DNA of 49,272 nt from CALAGJ01 sp964293305 (GTDB lineage Bacteria > Bacteroidota > Bacteroidia > Chitinophagales > Chitinophagaceae), in assembly GCA_964293305.1 (NCBI GenBank), contig CAXYYO010000025.1:1-49272 (forward strand), read 5' to 3'. Shown here piece by piece: positions 17,354 to 26,110 of the stretch. The position numbers and the translations under genes are program-made. The stretch's first letter is position 1. The number at the start of each line of letters is the position of its first letter. The notes under the pieces were generated by a model that was given only the letters and a program-made list of their open reading frames with translations, was not told where the DNA came from and made no database searches.

Positions 17354-19519
17354 ATGAAAAGAATATCTACTGTTTTATTTTTTGTTTGTATCACGATTAT
17401 AAAAGCAGCTGCTGATGAAGGCATGTGGCTTCCCATGCTACTCGGACAGCAAGTGTACCAAGATATGGTAAAGCGTGGGCTCAAGCTCAAACCCGAGCAA
17501 CTATACAGCATGAACAAAGCAAGTATAAAAGATGCCATTGTAATTTTTGGGGGTGGATGTACTGGCGAAATTGTGAGTAGCAAAGGTTTGATTTTTACCA
17601 ATCACCATTGTGGTTATGGTGCTATAGCCAGTGCTAGTACTGTAGATCATAATTATTTACAGGATGGATTCTGGGCCACTGATATGAAAATGGAAATAGC
17701 TTCACAAGGCTTATCAGTTAAATTCCTAAACAGGATTGAAGATGTAACACAGCGGGTTATGGATGCCTTGGGCAATAGCACAGGTACTGACCGTACAAAA
17801 AAATATGGTGATATATCCGCAGCTATTGTAAAGGAAATAACCGGTGGAGATGAATTTAAAAGTGCCGTAGTTACTTCTATATTCAAAGGAAGACAATACC
17901 TGCTGTATGTGTACGATGTATACAAGGATATCAGATTAGTAGGCACACCACCTGAAAGTATTGGAAAATTTGGCGGCGATACTGACAACTGGGAATGGCC
18001 ACGCCATACTGGAGATTTCTCAGTATTCCGAGTTTATATGAGTGCCGATGGCAAACCTGCAAATTATGCTGCCTCAAACCTGCCCTATAAACCAAAATAT
18101 TTTCTACCCGTGAGCATTAAAGGATTAAATGATGGCGACTACAGTATGATATTCGGTTATCCGGGTGGCACCAATCGCTACGAAGTATCTGAGGGTATAA
18201 AATTAGCAACTGATATCAACAACCCCACCTTGGTAAAACTCAGAGATATGAGGTTGAAATACATGTTTGACGAAATGAAAAAAAGCCCGGCCACAAAATT
18301 AAAATTGGCCAGTGAATATGCAGGCATTGCCAACTATTGGAAGTTTTTTGATGGAGAAACAAAACAACTTATCAAATATGATATTTATGGTCAGAAGAAA
18401 AAAGCTGAACAAGCATATCAACAATGGGCCACCGGAAAATCAGCATATGAAAATATACTCAATGATTTTAATAACAATTATGCAGCATGGAATCCCTACG
18501 CCATGCACCGCATGTATATCAATGAAGGAATCAATGGGTGCCGACTAATACAAGCGGCCTCCGCATGGCAAAATACAGCCTCGGCTCTTGGCAAAAAAGA
18601 TTTAACTGTGGAAGACAAGAAAAAAGCATTGGATGCAGCCGCCGCAGGGCGCAAAGCATATCTAGAAAATAATGATATTAATGCTGACAGAAATATATTA
18701 GGCGCAGCCATCATGATGTTTTTATCAGACATTGATGCCAGCCAGCAGCCAAAAGATTTTTATAGCAATCTTTTCAAAAAATACAATAGTTTAGAGCAAA
18801 GTCCTTTTAGGGCTTTTGCTGCAGATGTGTTTGCCAATACCATGATGATTGATGATAAAAAATGGGAAGCATTTAAAGCAAATCCAACAGTAGAATCGCT
18901 TATGCAAGATCCTGCCTATCAAGTGGTACAGGCATTTATAAAAAATTATATTGACAACTATGCGCCAAAATACAATGAGTTTGTAGCAAAGAATAATGAT
19001 TTGGGCAGGGCCTATGTACAAGGGCTTTTTGAAATGGATCCTGAGCATATGAACAAAACATATCCCGATGCAAATTTTACTATGCGTGTATCTTATGGCA
19101 ATGTAAAAAGTTATCATCCAAAAGATGCGGTTATGTATGATTATGTATGCACATTAGATGGTGTAATGGCCAAATACAAACCCAAAGATTATGAGTTTGA
19201 TTTACCACAAAGTTTAGTCAATGCATGGCAAACCAAAAACTATGGACAGTATAAAGATGCGCTGCGCAATGATATAGTGGTTTCATTCATCACCACAAAT
19301 GATATAACCGGTGGCAATAGCGGCAGCCCCGTATTAAATGCCAAAGGCGAATTGATAGGCCTTGCATTTGATGGCAATTATGAAGCCCTTAGTCATAAGT
19401 TAGCTTTCGACAAAGATCTCAATCGCACTATCTGTGTAGATGTACGCTATGTACTCTGGTGTATGGATATACTTGGCGGTGCAAAAAATTTAGTCAACGA
19501 ATTACAGTTGATGAAATAA
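17354..19519 (+). CDS. S46-family dipeptidyl peptidase (DPP7-like)
   Basis: The 721-aa product has a signal peptide (to about residue 20) and the S46 start DEGMWLP. The catalytic triad is visible: His in TNHHCGYG (His85), Asp in GGDTDNWEWPRHTGDFS, and Ser in GGNSGSPV near the C-terminus. In S46 enzymes the residue 18 positions after the catalytic serine sets specificity: Arg in DPP11 (acidic P1) and Gly in DPP7 (hydrophobic P1). Here it is Gly (LAFDGN), so DPP7-type cleavage is predicted. It would release dipeptides from peptides in the periplasm. The frame opens at a TTG (17345), but the ATG at 17354 gives a normal signal peptide. Confidence 0.92.
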   Translation: MKRISTVLFFVCITIIKAAADEGMWLPMLLGQQVYQDMVKRGLKLKPEQLYSMNKASIKDAIVIFGGGCTGEIVSSKGLIFTNHHCGYGAIASASTVDHNYLQDGFWATDMKMEIASQGLSVKFLNRIEDVTQRVMDALGNSTGTDRTKKYGDISAAIVKEITGGDEFKSAVVTSIFKGRQYLLYVYDVYKDIRLVGTPPESIGKFGGDTDNWEWPRHTGDFSVFRVYMSADGKPANYAASNLPYKPKYFLPVSIKGLNDGDYSMIFGYPGGTNRYEVSEGIKLATDINNPTLVKLRDMRLKYMFDEMKKSPATKLKLASEYAGIANYWKFFDGETKQLIKYDIYGQKKKAEQAYQQWATGKSAYENILNDFNNNYAAWNPYAMHRMYINEGINGCRLIQAASAWQNTASALGKKDLTVEDKKKALDAAAAGRKAYLENNDINADRNILGAAIMMFLSDIDASQQPKDFYSNLFKKYNSLEQSPFRAFAADVFANTMMIDDKKWEAFKANPTVESLMQDPAYQVVQAFIKNYIDNYAPKYNEFVAKNNDLGRAYVQGLFEMDPEHMNKTYPDANFTMRVSYGNVKSYHPKDAVMYDYVCTLDGVMAKYKPKDYEFDLPQSLVNAWQTKNYGQYKDALRNDIVVSFITTNDITGGNSGSPVLNAKGELIGLAFDGNYEALSHKLAFDKDLNRTICVDVRYVLWCMDILGGAKNLVNELQLMK

Positions 19520-19536
19520 TATCATAATATAAACTT

Positions 19537-19571
19537 AAAAGGGGGCCACATACAGTAGCCTCTTTTTTTTT
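19537..19571 (+). terminator. terminator of the S46 peptidase gene
   Basis: AAAAGGGGGCCAC pairs imperfectly (one mismatch, two G-T pairs) with GTAGCCTCTTTT around ATACA, followed by a long T-run. Confidence 0.7.
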
Positions 19572-20048
19572 GGAAATATACTTGTACGCTTCATTGATTT
19601 TAGAAAAAAATAAAGAAGCTTTTTTGCCCCTTCGGGGAATGATCACAAAATCTCAGATATAGTGAGTGAAACGAAGCAAGGTCAAATCATGCAAATCCTA
19701 GAATTCAGTAAATAAAGGTTTACCATTTATCCTTAATACATAAAGCATGATATTGTAAATCATAAGGCCTACTAATAAAGTAATACAAAGCGGTTGTTTT
19801 TGTGTAGGCAAAATTTGAAAATATTGGCATGTGAGTAAAACGACATTCGTAAAAATAATTGACCCGCTTTATAAAAATTTAAATTTGGTAAAAGCAACTA
19901 TACAAAAAGTCTTATAAACCATATTAATCTAACAATAATGTAAAATTTCTTCTAAATGTTTATGATTTTCAATAGTCAAAAAAAATTGGAAATTATATGT
20001 TATAACGCCAATCTTTGCGTTGTACGTCATGCGATTACACTTCATAAT
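19572..20048. other. gene-free stretch downstream of the Fic gene
   Basis: No coding potential is evident. A small inverted repeat, AACGC and GCGTT around CAATCTTT, lies near 20005-20022, about 30 bases beyond the fic stop, but it lacks a T-run and is not a convincing terminator. With the 21.2-22.1 kb gap it leaves fic isolated. Confidence 0.4.
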
Positions 20049-21212
20049 TTATACATCATCTCTAACTGGCAAAAAGCCCATTTCTCCTAATGCTTTTATG
20101 ACACTTCTTAATAAATAGTTGTTGTCAAATCGTAGAATATATTTTCTTGTGCCTTCATTTTCAGGTACAAGCATTTTTTTATCAATTATCCTTTTTATTT
20201 GTCTGGACACTTCTGCATTAAGTTTTCCAACAAAGAATTCTTTTAAATCGCCAGCTTGTACGACTTGATTATCTATTACTTTTCTTAAAATTTTTGCTTC
20301 AACATCTGTAATATATTTTCTCTCTAAAGAATGGGAAATTGCAGGCAACAATATCTCTTTCCTTAAAAACTTGTAATCCGTAAGTTTATCAATTTTTTCA
20401 ATTTCTTCTTTTAGACCTTTTAAAACATATTCAGACCATTCCAATACACCTTTATCAGTTCCTTTATCGGCTTTAGACAGATTAGCGTAATAATCATTTC
20501 TATTACTACAAAAAATAGCAGTTGGATTGATAATTCGACCTACGTTAATGTTGAAACCGGTTTTGACAAGCATTGCATAAGTGAACAAACGAACTGTTCT
20601 ACCGTTGCCGTTTCCAAATGGGTGAACCCAAACAAATCTATGATGTGCAATTGCTGCTTTTAATAAATCATACTTCTGTCCATCATTTCTATTGACAAAA
20701 TCAAGTAATTCCGACATATAGTCCTCCACCTTTAAAAATTCTGGCGGTTTATGGCTTGACTTATTAATTTTTAAATTACTTTTTCGATATTCACCTGGAG
20801 TATGGTCGCCTTCTCCATCAGGAGGTGGGAGTAATCCATCAACAATCATTTTGTGCATTTCACTCACAAAAGCTCTATCAATTGGATGCTCCTTTACATT
20901 ATCCTCAATAAAAGCCATTGCCTTTTCAATGTTCTGAATTTCTTTAATTGCCGGAGGCACTTTCTTTGTTTCTGTAAGTTTGGTTTCAATGTATTCGGCA
21001 ATTGTAGTATTATTACCTTCAATTCTTGCTGAGCCAATACTTTCTAATGTGTGAAAAATATGCTTCAACTGAAAGAATACTTTTGGATGAGTTGACCCAC
21101 CAAGAGGTTTTCTTCTTAGGTAATCCAATTCAATTATCAAATCAGTTAGTTGTGAACCAAAAGATGGTTCAAGTAACTTTAAATCGTAGTGCAAAAATTT
21201 GGCTTCGGACAT
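20049..21212 (-). CDS. Fic-family AMPylator-like protein with N-terminal inhibitory helix
   Basis: The 387-aa protein has a complete Fic active-site motif HPFGNGNGR (H197 to R205), expected to transfer AMP or another nucleotide moiety to a target hydroxyl. Residues 61-66 (SARIEG) match the inhibitory motif (S/T)xxxE(G/N), so this is a class II Fic protein whose own N-terminal helix blocks ATP binding through E65. The C-terminal ~100 residues (DVEAKILRKVIDN through DKKMLVPENEG) look like a winged-helix domain. No antitoxin-like gene is adjacent, as expected when the inhibitor is internal. Target unknown. The gene is flanked by ~530 and ~885 bases without genes, which is compatible with acquisition as a single-gene island. 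Confidence 0.9.
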   Translation of the reverse strand: MSEAKFLHYDLKLLEPSFGSQLTDLIIELDYLRRKPLGGSTHPKVFFQLKHIFHTLESIGSARIEGNNTTIAEYIETKLTETKKVPPAIKEIQNIEKAMAFIEDNVKEHPIDRAFVSEMHKMIVDGLLPPPDGEGDHTPGEYRKSNLKINKSSHKPPEFLKVEDYMSELLDFVNRNDGQKYDLLKAAIAHHRFVWVHPFGNGNGRTVRLFTYAMLVKTGFNINVGRIINPTAIFCSNRNDYYANLSKADKGTDKGVLEWSEYVLKGLKEEIEKIDKLTDYKFLRKEILLPAISHSLERKYITDVEAKILRKVIDNQVVQAGDLKEFFVGKLNAEVSRQIKRIIDKKMLVPENEGTRKYILRFDNNYLLRSVIKALGEMGFLPVRDDV

Positions 21213-22098
21213 TTAAAAAAATATTTTTTTTGAATTAACACATACAAAATCAAAACTTAACAAAACTAAGCATAGAGTACTTAAATACCAACACTTTGGC
21301 TACATTTTAAAGTTAATAACAATTAACATTCTGTATATACAAATTTGCGTTTTACTGTAAATTGCAATTAACAGACAGAAGCACGAACCTACAACATTTA
21401 GACGGATAGCCAACAGCCCCCTACAAAGAGGCATTTAGTGTCCTTAGAAACATTTATTATAATACGAATTGGGGCCTTGGCCATCTCTTGTTCAGCAACG
21501 CTGGCCTGTATCTTGTAATAGCATATCCGAATTTTAGCTGCTGCTATAAAGAGACTCAAAATGCTTTACTTTTTTGCTTAATCTTACATATTGAAGGTCA
21601 TTTTAGACAGACTAAACATTCCTACCGAGGTATTAATTCAAGCATACTAAGCGCACTTCTGCAAACATTTAGATGCATATAGAAAAACCCAATATACAAT
21701 TTAGTTAGTAGCATTATAACCAGTTACCAAACTTCAAATTGGACCTTGCCCAAAAGTCTTACAGCTTAATATTCCAATAAAATTTTCATATCTGTGTACA
21801 TGGCAGGCTTGTGTGTGTCGGGGTTTCAACTATTTATTATTTTTTATTTGGTATTCCAAAAATTCGCTTTGCTACATTCGAAATGAAAGACTTGGAGACA
21901 TTGCAATGTAGAAGTGCTGAGGTTGTACAGTGTAAAGTCAGAGCCACAGGGCAGTTCCTCATAAAATTTTGAAATTCTCCACAAAAAGAGCAACAAATTT
22001 AAAAACTAACACTTGAATTCGCCCCTATTGATGGTATCATTTATTCCCTAAAGAAAGTTTATATACATTGCCCCTTTCTATATAGTTTTTAATAAATA
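21213..22098. other. 885-base gene-free stretch between fic and exostosin-like gene
   Basis: Only short, compositionally poor open frames occur, the longest 64 codons at 21488-21682 with no recognisable features. No tRNA, terminal inverted repeats or terminators were identified. It may be decayed coding sequence or the trace of an insertion next to fic. Confidence 0.4.
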
Positions 22099-23169
22099 TT
22101 GAAATCCACTTTACATATTTATATACCAGATGGTTATGATGCCAGTCTTCGCAAAAAATTGGTGCCACCTCTTTATCCGTTTAAAAAGGGCGAACATTCA
22201 TTTAACAATAAATCTGCTGAATTTGGACCATGGACTGATCGGGTACAACTGGTGCCAAATGCTATGGATGCTGATATTATGGTGCCCTGCTATTATCTAG
22301 AATATTATAGAGATAACAACAAGATTGAAGCACTCAAAACCTTTCATCAACAGGCTGTAGAAGCCAATATTCAACCTGTTTATTTTAGTAGTGGTGACAT
22401 GGCGTTAATACCTCCGCTTGGCACTTATGATTTGTTTATACATGGCATTTTTGGCCCTTCAGAAAACAGTAATTTGGAAATTTATCCTAACTTTTTTTCA
22501 GACCCAAAGGATAAATATTATAATAATAGCTTAGGCTATCACCATACAAAGTCATTACTGCCACCCTGCGGATTTTGTGGGCAGGCTTATGCAGGATGGG
22601 AAAAAATATTTTTGGATTATGGAAGGGTTATCCTACAAAAATTGAAGCAATCCTATAACGCTTGGAGTGATGAAGTGCCACCATTGCAAAGCGCATCCTA
22701 TACCCGCTCAAAAATTTTGACCACTCTTCAAGAATCCAAATTAGTAGCATGCAATTTTGTGCTTGAAAAAAAGTATCGTGGTGGTGTATTGAGCGCAGCA
22801 GACAAAGAAGCTTCAGCAAAACGATATTTTGAAAACATGCAGCAATCATTATATATAATTTGCTATAGAGGCACTGGCAATTTTTCTGTCCGGTTTTATG
22901 AAACCTTGGCTGCCGGTCGCATTCCAGTCATCATAAGAAGTAATGATTTGTTGCCCTTTCAGGGAATGATTGATTGGGAGCAATTTCCAATGGTGCCTGA
23001 AAACAGGATTTATGAAGCAGACAAAATCATTGCAGCACATTATGCTGCACATTCCGCAGATGAGTTAGCCCAACTTCAATTGAATGCAAGAAGTCTATAT
23101 GAAAACCATTTTAGCTACAAGGGCTTTATGCAAGCATTTGTAGATATGTACTTGTCAATAAACAAATAG
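22099..23169 (+). CDS. exostosin-family (GT47-like) glycosyltransferase
   Basis: The 356-aa product lacks a signal peptide or membrane helix and resembles exostosin-domain proteins: an N-terminal LHIYIPDGYD strand, a middle PVYFSSGDMALIPP segment, and a C-terminal UDP-sugar-site-like block CYRGTGNFSVRFYETLAAGRIPVI followed by an acidic/aromatic tail. It likely adds a sugar to a surface glycan. The only available start is TTG at 22099, directly preceded by an in-frame TAA at 22093; the next Met lies more than 50 residues in. It converges on the deaD-like gene, with 21 bases between the stops and no obvious terminator. Confidence 0.75.
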   Translation: MKSTLHIYIPDGYDASLRKKLVPPLYPFKKGEHSFNNKSAEFGPWTDRVQLVPNAMDADIMVPCYYLEYYRDNNKIEALKTFHQQAVEANIQPVYFSSGDMALIPPLGTYDLFIHGIFGPSENSNLEIYPNFFSDPKDKYYNNSLGYHHTKSLLPPCGFCGQAYAGWEKIFLDYGRVILQKLKQSYNAWSDEVPPLQSASYTRSKILTTLQESKLVACNFVLEKKYRGGVLSAADKEASAKRYFENMQQSLYIICYRGTGNFSVRFYETLAAGRIPVIIRSNDLLPFQGMIDWEQFPMVPENRIYEADKIIAAHYAAHSADELAQLQLNARSLYENHFSYKGFMQAFVDMYLSINK

Positions 23170-23190
23170 GTATAGACTTTACAGAAAATT

Positions 23191-24852
23191 CTATGCAGGG
23201 TTCATCCTGATTTTTCTGCCCTTAAAGTTTTTTCCGTCCATAGATTTAACCATCTTATTTACAGAATTGCCTTCTATCTCAATCCAGCTGTTCATTTCTT
23301 TAAGATCTACACGGCCAAGTACATCTTTGCGGAGGTCGCTCATATCCAAGATAAACTGTAGGAAACTGGCTTTGTAAAATCCATCTTTAGTACCAAGATT
23401 TACAAAAAGTTTTTGGTAAGAACCACCACCACCATTATTGTTATCTGCACGATTAAAGTTTCTTTCTTGTGGTTCACGTTCACGCTGTCTGTTAGATCTA
23501 CCGCCACTGTCTCGGTCTGTGCTACTTCTTTCTCTAATATTTAAATCTGCAGCATTTTCATAATAAGTTAAAAAGCGATCATACTCTAAAGCTGCTACAC
23601 GCTGAAGTATTTCTTCTTTATCAATAGAAGCAAATTTTTCCTTAAGCGTAGGTAAATAGTTTTCATAATCACCATGGCTGATATCAGCTTTTAGTAATTT
23701 ATCAATAAAATGAAAGAACTGTTTTCTACAAACATCTTTACCAGAAGGGATATCCATTTTATGAATTTTGGTATTGATCATGCGCTCTACAGAACGCAGC
23801 CGATACACATCCTTTGGAGTAACGATAGAAACAGACACACCAGTATTACCAGCCCTGCCCGTACGACCACTTCTGTGTGTGTAAACTTCTGTATCATCCG
23901 GCAATTCAAAATGGATAACATGGGTAATGCCCTGCACATCTATTCCTCTTGCTGCCACATCTGTAGCAATGAGTAGTTGAAGATTTTTTTCTCTAAACCT
24001 TGACATTACTTTATCTCTCTGTGGTTGTGTAAGGTCTCCATGTAATGCTTCAATATCATAACCTTCTCTAATGAGTTTCTCTGTTATTTCCTGAGCATCC
24101 GCTTTTGTACGAGTAAAGATGATACCATAAATACCCGGATTAAAGTCAATGATTCGCTTTAATGTTTGATACCTATTTATATGTGTGGTTATATAATATT
24201 GATGATCAATATTTGTATTTGCAGCATTTGCCTTGCCAATTGTTACTTCAAATGGCTGCTGCATGTATTTGCGGCTTACCTGTTTTACTTGCTGTGGCAT
24301 GGTAGCACTAAACAGCCAGGTACTTTGACGCATAGGAGTATTGCCAAGTATAAATTCAATATCATCCCTAAAACCCATATTTAGCATTTCATCTGCTTCA
24401 TCTAGTACTACATAATGAATGCGACTAAGGTCAATTGCTTTTCTTTCTATTAAATCTATAAGCCTACCTGGTGTAGCCACAACGATATGAGTTCCTTTTT
24501 TTAAATCCCTAATTTGCATTACTATGGAAGATCCACCATACACTGCAGTAATACGAACTTTATACTTTCCCTTAAAATTCTCTAAATCTTTTGTGATTTG
24601 CAAACAAAGTTCACGAGTAGGGCATACTACCAATGCCTGGGCAATGGGTTGCTCTTTATCTATAAGTTGTAGCAGCGGTAAACCAAATGCCGCTGTTTTT
24701 CCGGTACCGGTTTGTGCCAGTCCGATAAAATCTCTTGTACCACTTAGGAGTACAGGTATGGCTTTTTCTTGTATAGGAGTAGGCTGGGTAAATCCTAAAG
24801 CAGTTATTGAATTTAATAGATTACTTTCAATACCCAGTGTTTCAAATGACAT
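23191..24852 (-). CDS. deaD: DEAD-box ATP-dependent RNA helicase (DeaD/CsdA type)
   Basis: The 553-aa protein carries all DEAD-box motifs: Q motif FTQPTPIQ, Walker A AQTGTGKT, PTREL, TPGR, DEAD, SAT, the second-domain motif ATDVAARGIDV, and HRSGRTGRAG. A low-complexity linker follows (about 440-475, rich in Arg, Asn and Gly). The C-terminal DbpA-type RNA-binding domain (about 478-553, starting KLFVNLGTKDGF) places it with DeaD/CsdA or DbpA helicases of ribosome assembly and cold adaptation. A predicted promoter and a leader hairpin lie upstream. Confidence 0.92.
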   Translation of the reverse strand: MSFETLGIESNLLNSITALGFTQPTPIQEKAIPVLLSGTRDFIGLAQTGTGKTAAFGLPLLQLIDKEQPIAQALVVCPTRELCLQITKDLENFKGKYKVRITAVYGGSSIVMQIRDLKKGTHIVVATPGRLIDLIERKAIDLSRIHYVVLDEADEMLNMGFRDDIEFILGNTPMRQSTWLFSATMPQQVKQVSRKYMQQPFEVTIGKANAANTNIDHQYYITTHINRYQTLKRIIDFNPGIYGIIFTRTKADAQEITEKLIREGYDIEALHGDLTQPQRDKVMSRFREKNLQLLIATDVAARGIDVQGITHVIHFELPDDTEVYTHRSGRTGRAGNTGVSVSIVTPKDVYRLRSVERMINTKIHKMDIPSGKDVCRKQFFHFIDKLLKADISHGDYENYLPTLKEKFASIDKEEILQRVAALEYDRFLTYYENAADLNIRERSSTDRDSGGRSNRQREREPQERNFNRADNNNGGGGSYQKLFVNLGTKDGFYKASFLQFILDMSDLRKDVLGRVDLKEMNSWIEIEGNSVNKMVKSMDGKNFKGRKIRMNPA

Positions 24853-24873
24853 TATAATAATTTTTTGGAATAA

Positions 24874-24889
24874 GATAGCAAAAGCTATC
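24874..24889 (-). promoter_or_regulatory. leader hairpin of deaD
   Basis: GATAGC and GCTATC form a perfect 6-bp stem around AAAA, about 20 bases upstream of the deaD start codon and just after the predicted transcription start. Structured leaders are common in cold-induced helicase genes; regulation here is inference. Confidence 0.4.
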
Positions 24890-24911
24890 GAATAATTTTA
24901 ATAAGAGATTG

Positions 24912-24944
24912 CAAAGTTAAGGTGTAAGCTTGTATAGTTAGAAA
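24912..24944 (-). promoter_or_regulatory. putative deaD promoter
   Basis: On the minus strand TTTC (24944-24941) is followed after 21 bases by TAACTTTG (24919-24912), close to the TTTG-N19-TAnnTTTG consensus. The leader would be about 50 bases. Confidence 0.45.
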
Positions 24945-25106
24945 CGAGTTTTAGGCTTGAGTTATAAGTATGATAAGGATACGGTACATAGCAGTTACTA
25001 AACGTTTGCTTTGACTCTTCAATTATTGTACACGATTCCAAAAAAAACTTAGTTCATCTGGCATTTCTTTGTCATTTCATTAATAGAAAAATAACAATAT
25101 ATGGCT
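24945..25106. other. gene-free stretch between deaD promoter and small-lipoprotein terminator
   Basis: No gene or repeat recognised. It is the upstream region of deaD and the downstream region of the small lipoprotein gene. Confidence 0.4.
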
Positions 25107-25136
25107 AAAAAAAAGCATCCCGTAGAAACGGGACGC
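25107..25136 (-). terminator. terminator of the small lipoprotein gene
   Basis: On the minus strand GCGTCCCGT and ACGGGATGC form a 9-bp stem (one G-T pair) around TTCT, followed by eight Ts. It is a strong rho-independent terminator 70 bases after the stop of the 63-aa gene, which supports that this tiny gene is expressed. Confidence 0.85.
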
Positions 25137-25205
25137 ATTCTAACGATTGCTTGCCATATGAAAATCTTAAATATCTTCTACCCGCAAGCTGGGTTAATTT
25201 TTTGA

Positions 25206-25397
25206 TTACTTAGTAACTGTACTATCAACAACAGCAGCAGCGCTATCAACAACAACAGCAGCGCTATCAACAATAGCAGTAGCAGCTGAATCAACAGTTT
25301 CTACAGCATCAGTTACAGTTTCTACTGCATCAGTAGCTTCTTCAGTACCACAAGCGGCAAATGCGCCAAGAGCTAAAACGAATAACAACTTTTTCAT
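25206..25397 (-). CDS. small repetitive lipoprotein (63 aa)
   Basis: The short product has a lipoprotein signal (MKKLLFVLALGAFAAC, Cys16). The mature part is only ~47 residues, built from repeats of the types DAVETV and VDSAA. It has no aromatic residues after the signal and is strongly acidic. This composition suggests a flexible surface- or periplasm-exposed tail. Similar Ala/Asp/Ser-repeat lipoproteins are common in Bacteroidota but have no assigned function. It is divergent from the first ECF sigma gene and has a strong terminator. The repeats are visible in the DNA as recurring GCGCTATCAACAACA units, so length could vary by slippage. Confidence 0.8.
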   Translation of the reverse strand: MKKLLFVLALGAFAACGTEEATDAVETVTDAVETVDSAATAIVDSAAVVVDSAAAVVDSTVTK

Positions 25398-25455
25398 TCT
25401 AATTTTTTTTAATTTTTGTTATGAAATTCGTTATTAATACTAAAAGAGAAATAAG

Positions 25456-25517
25456 GTAACCCGGAAAGCTAAAAAAAATCAAAATATTTTTTTAGGTAAA
25501 CTCTTGGGTTACTTTTG
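25456..25517. promoter_or_regulatory. divergent GGGTTAC motifs and -7 element between small lipoprotein and ECF sigma gene
   Basis: GTAACCC (25456-25462) and GGGTTAC (25506-25512) place one copy of GGGTTAC on each strand, each reading toward the gene it precedes, 31 bases before the sigma GTG and 58 bases before the lipoprotein ATG. The plus-strand copy overlaps TACTTTTG (25510-25517), a match to TAnnTTTG. These may be promoter elements read by the adjacent ECF sigma factor, or an operator. Confidence 0.4.
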
Positions 25518-25543
25518 AAACATTTTTGAATTAAAACCTGTAC

Positions 25544-26110
25544 GTGAAATCAGATTTCAACGAACAAATATTGCTGAAAGGATTGGTTAACAATGACTCA
25601 AAGTCAATTGATATTATCTATAAAGAAAATTTTAACCTAATTCTTTCCCTGATACAAAATAATAACGGCAGCTATGATGATGCACGTGATATTTTTCAGG
25701 AAGCAATGATAACACTCTACGAAAAAGCGAGGAGTGACAATTTTGTATTAACCTGTCAAATTAAGACTTATGTATATTCCGTATGCAGGAGGCTTTGGCT
25801 TAAACGATTACAACAATCCGGAAGGTATGGTGGATCGGTTGAAAGCCTTGAAGAGGTGGTTTCTGTGGAAGAAGACCTAGAATATCACCAAAAAAAGAAT
25901 CTGGAATTTGCCATTATGGAACGGGCAATGACCAGCTTGGGAGAACCTTGTAAAAGTTTATTAGAATCATTTTATATACAAAAAAAGGACATGGGCAGTA
26001 TAGCAGCGTCATTCGGATATACAAATGCCGACAACGCTAAAAATCAAAAATATAAATGCCTAATGCGTCTTAAGAAATTATTTTTTGCACAATATAATAT
26101 AGGTGAGTAA
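25544..26110 (+). CDS. ECF-type RNA polymerase sigma factor (module 1)
   Basis: The 188-aa protein has sigma region 2 (about 15-85, with DDARDIFQEAMITLYEKA) and region 4 (about 125-180, with LESFYIQKKDMGSIAASFGYT as a helix-turn-helix), and lacks regions 1 and 3, so it is an ECF sigma. The start is GTG at 25544; no better ATG exists. The stop overlaps the start of the downstream gene (TAATG, 1 base), so the partner is translationally coupled and is the likely anti-sigma. Confidence 0.87.
   Translation: MKSDFNEQILLKGLVNNDSKSIDIIYKENFNLILSLIQNNNGSYDDARDIFQEAMITLYEKARSDNFVLTCQIKTYVYSVCRRLWLKRLQQSGRYGGSVESLEEVVSVEEDLEYHQKKNLEFAIMERAMTSLGEPCKSLLESFYIQKKDMGSIAASFGYTNADNAKNQKYKCLMRLKKLFFAQYNIGE

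Noticed and set aside
21488..21682. 64-codon frame in the long gap after fic
   Set aside because: No signal peptide, domain, start-site support or family-like composition; it may be chance or debris.
25206..25397. Spurious low-complexity frame
   Set aside because: A good lipoprotein signal and a strong terminator in the right orientation argue that it is a real gene, so it was kept as a CDS.
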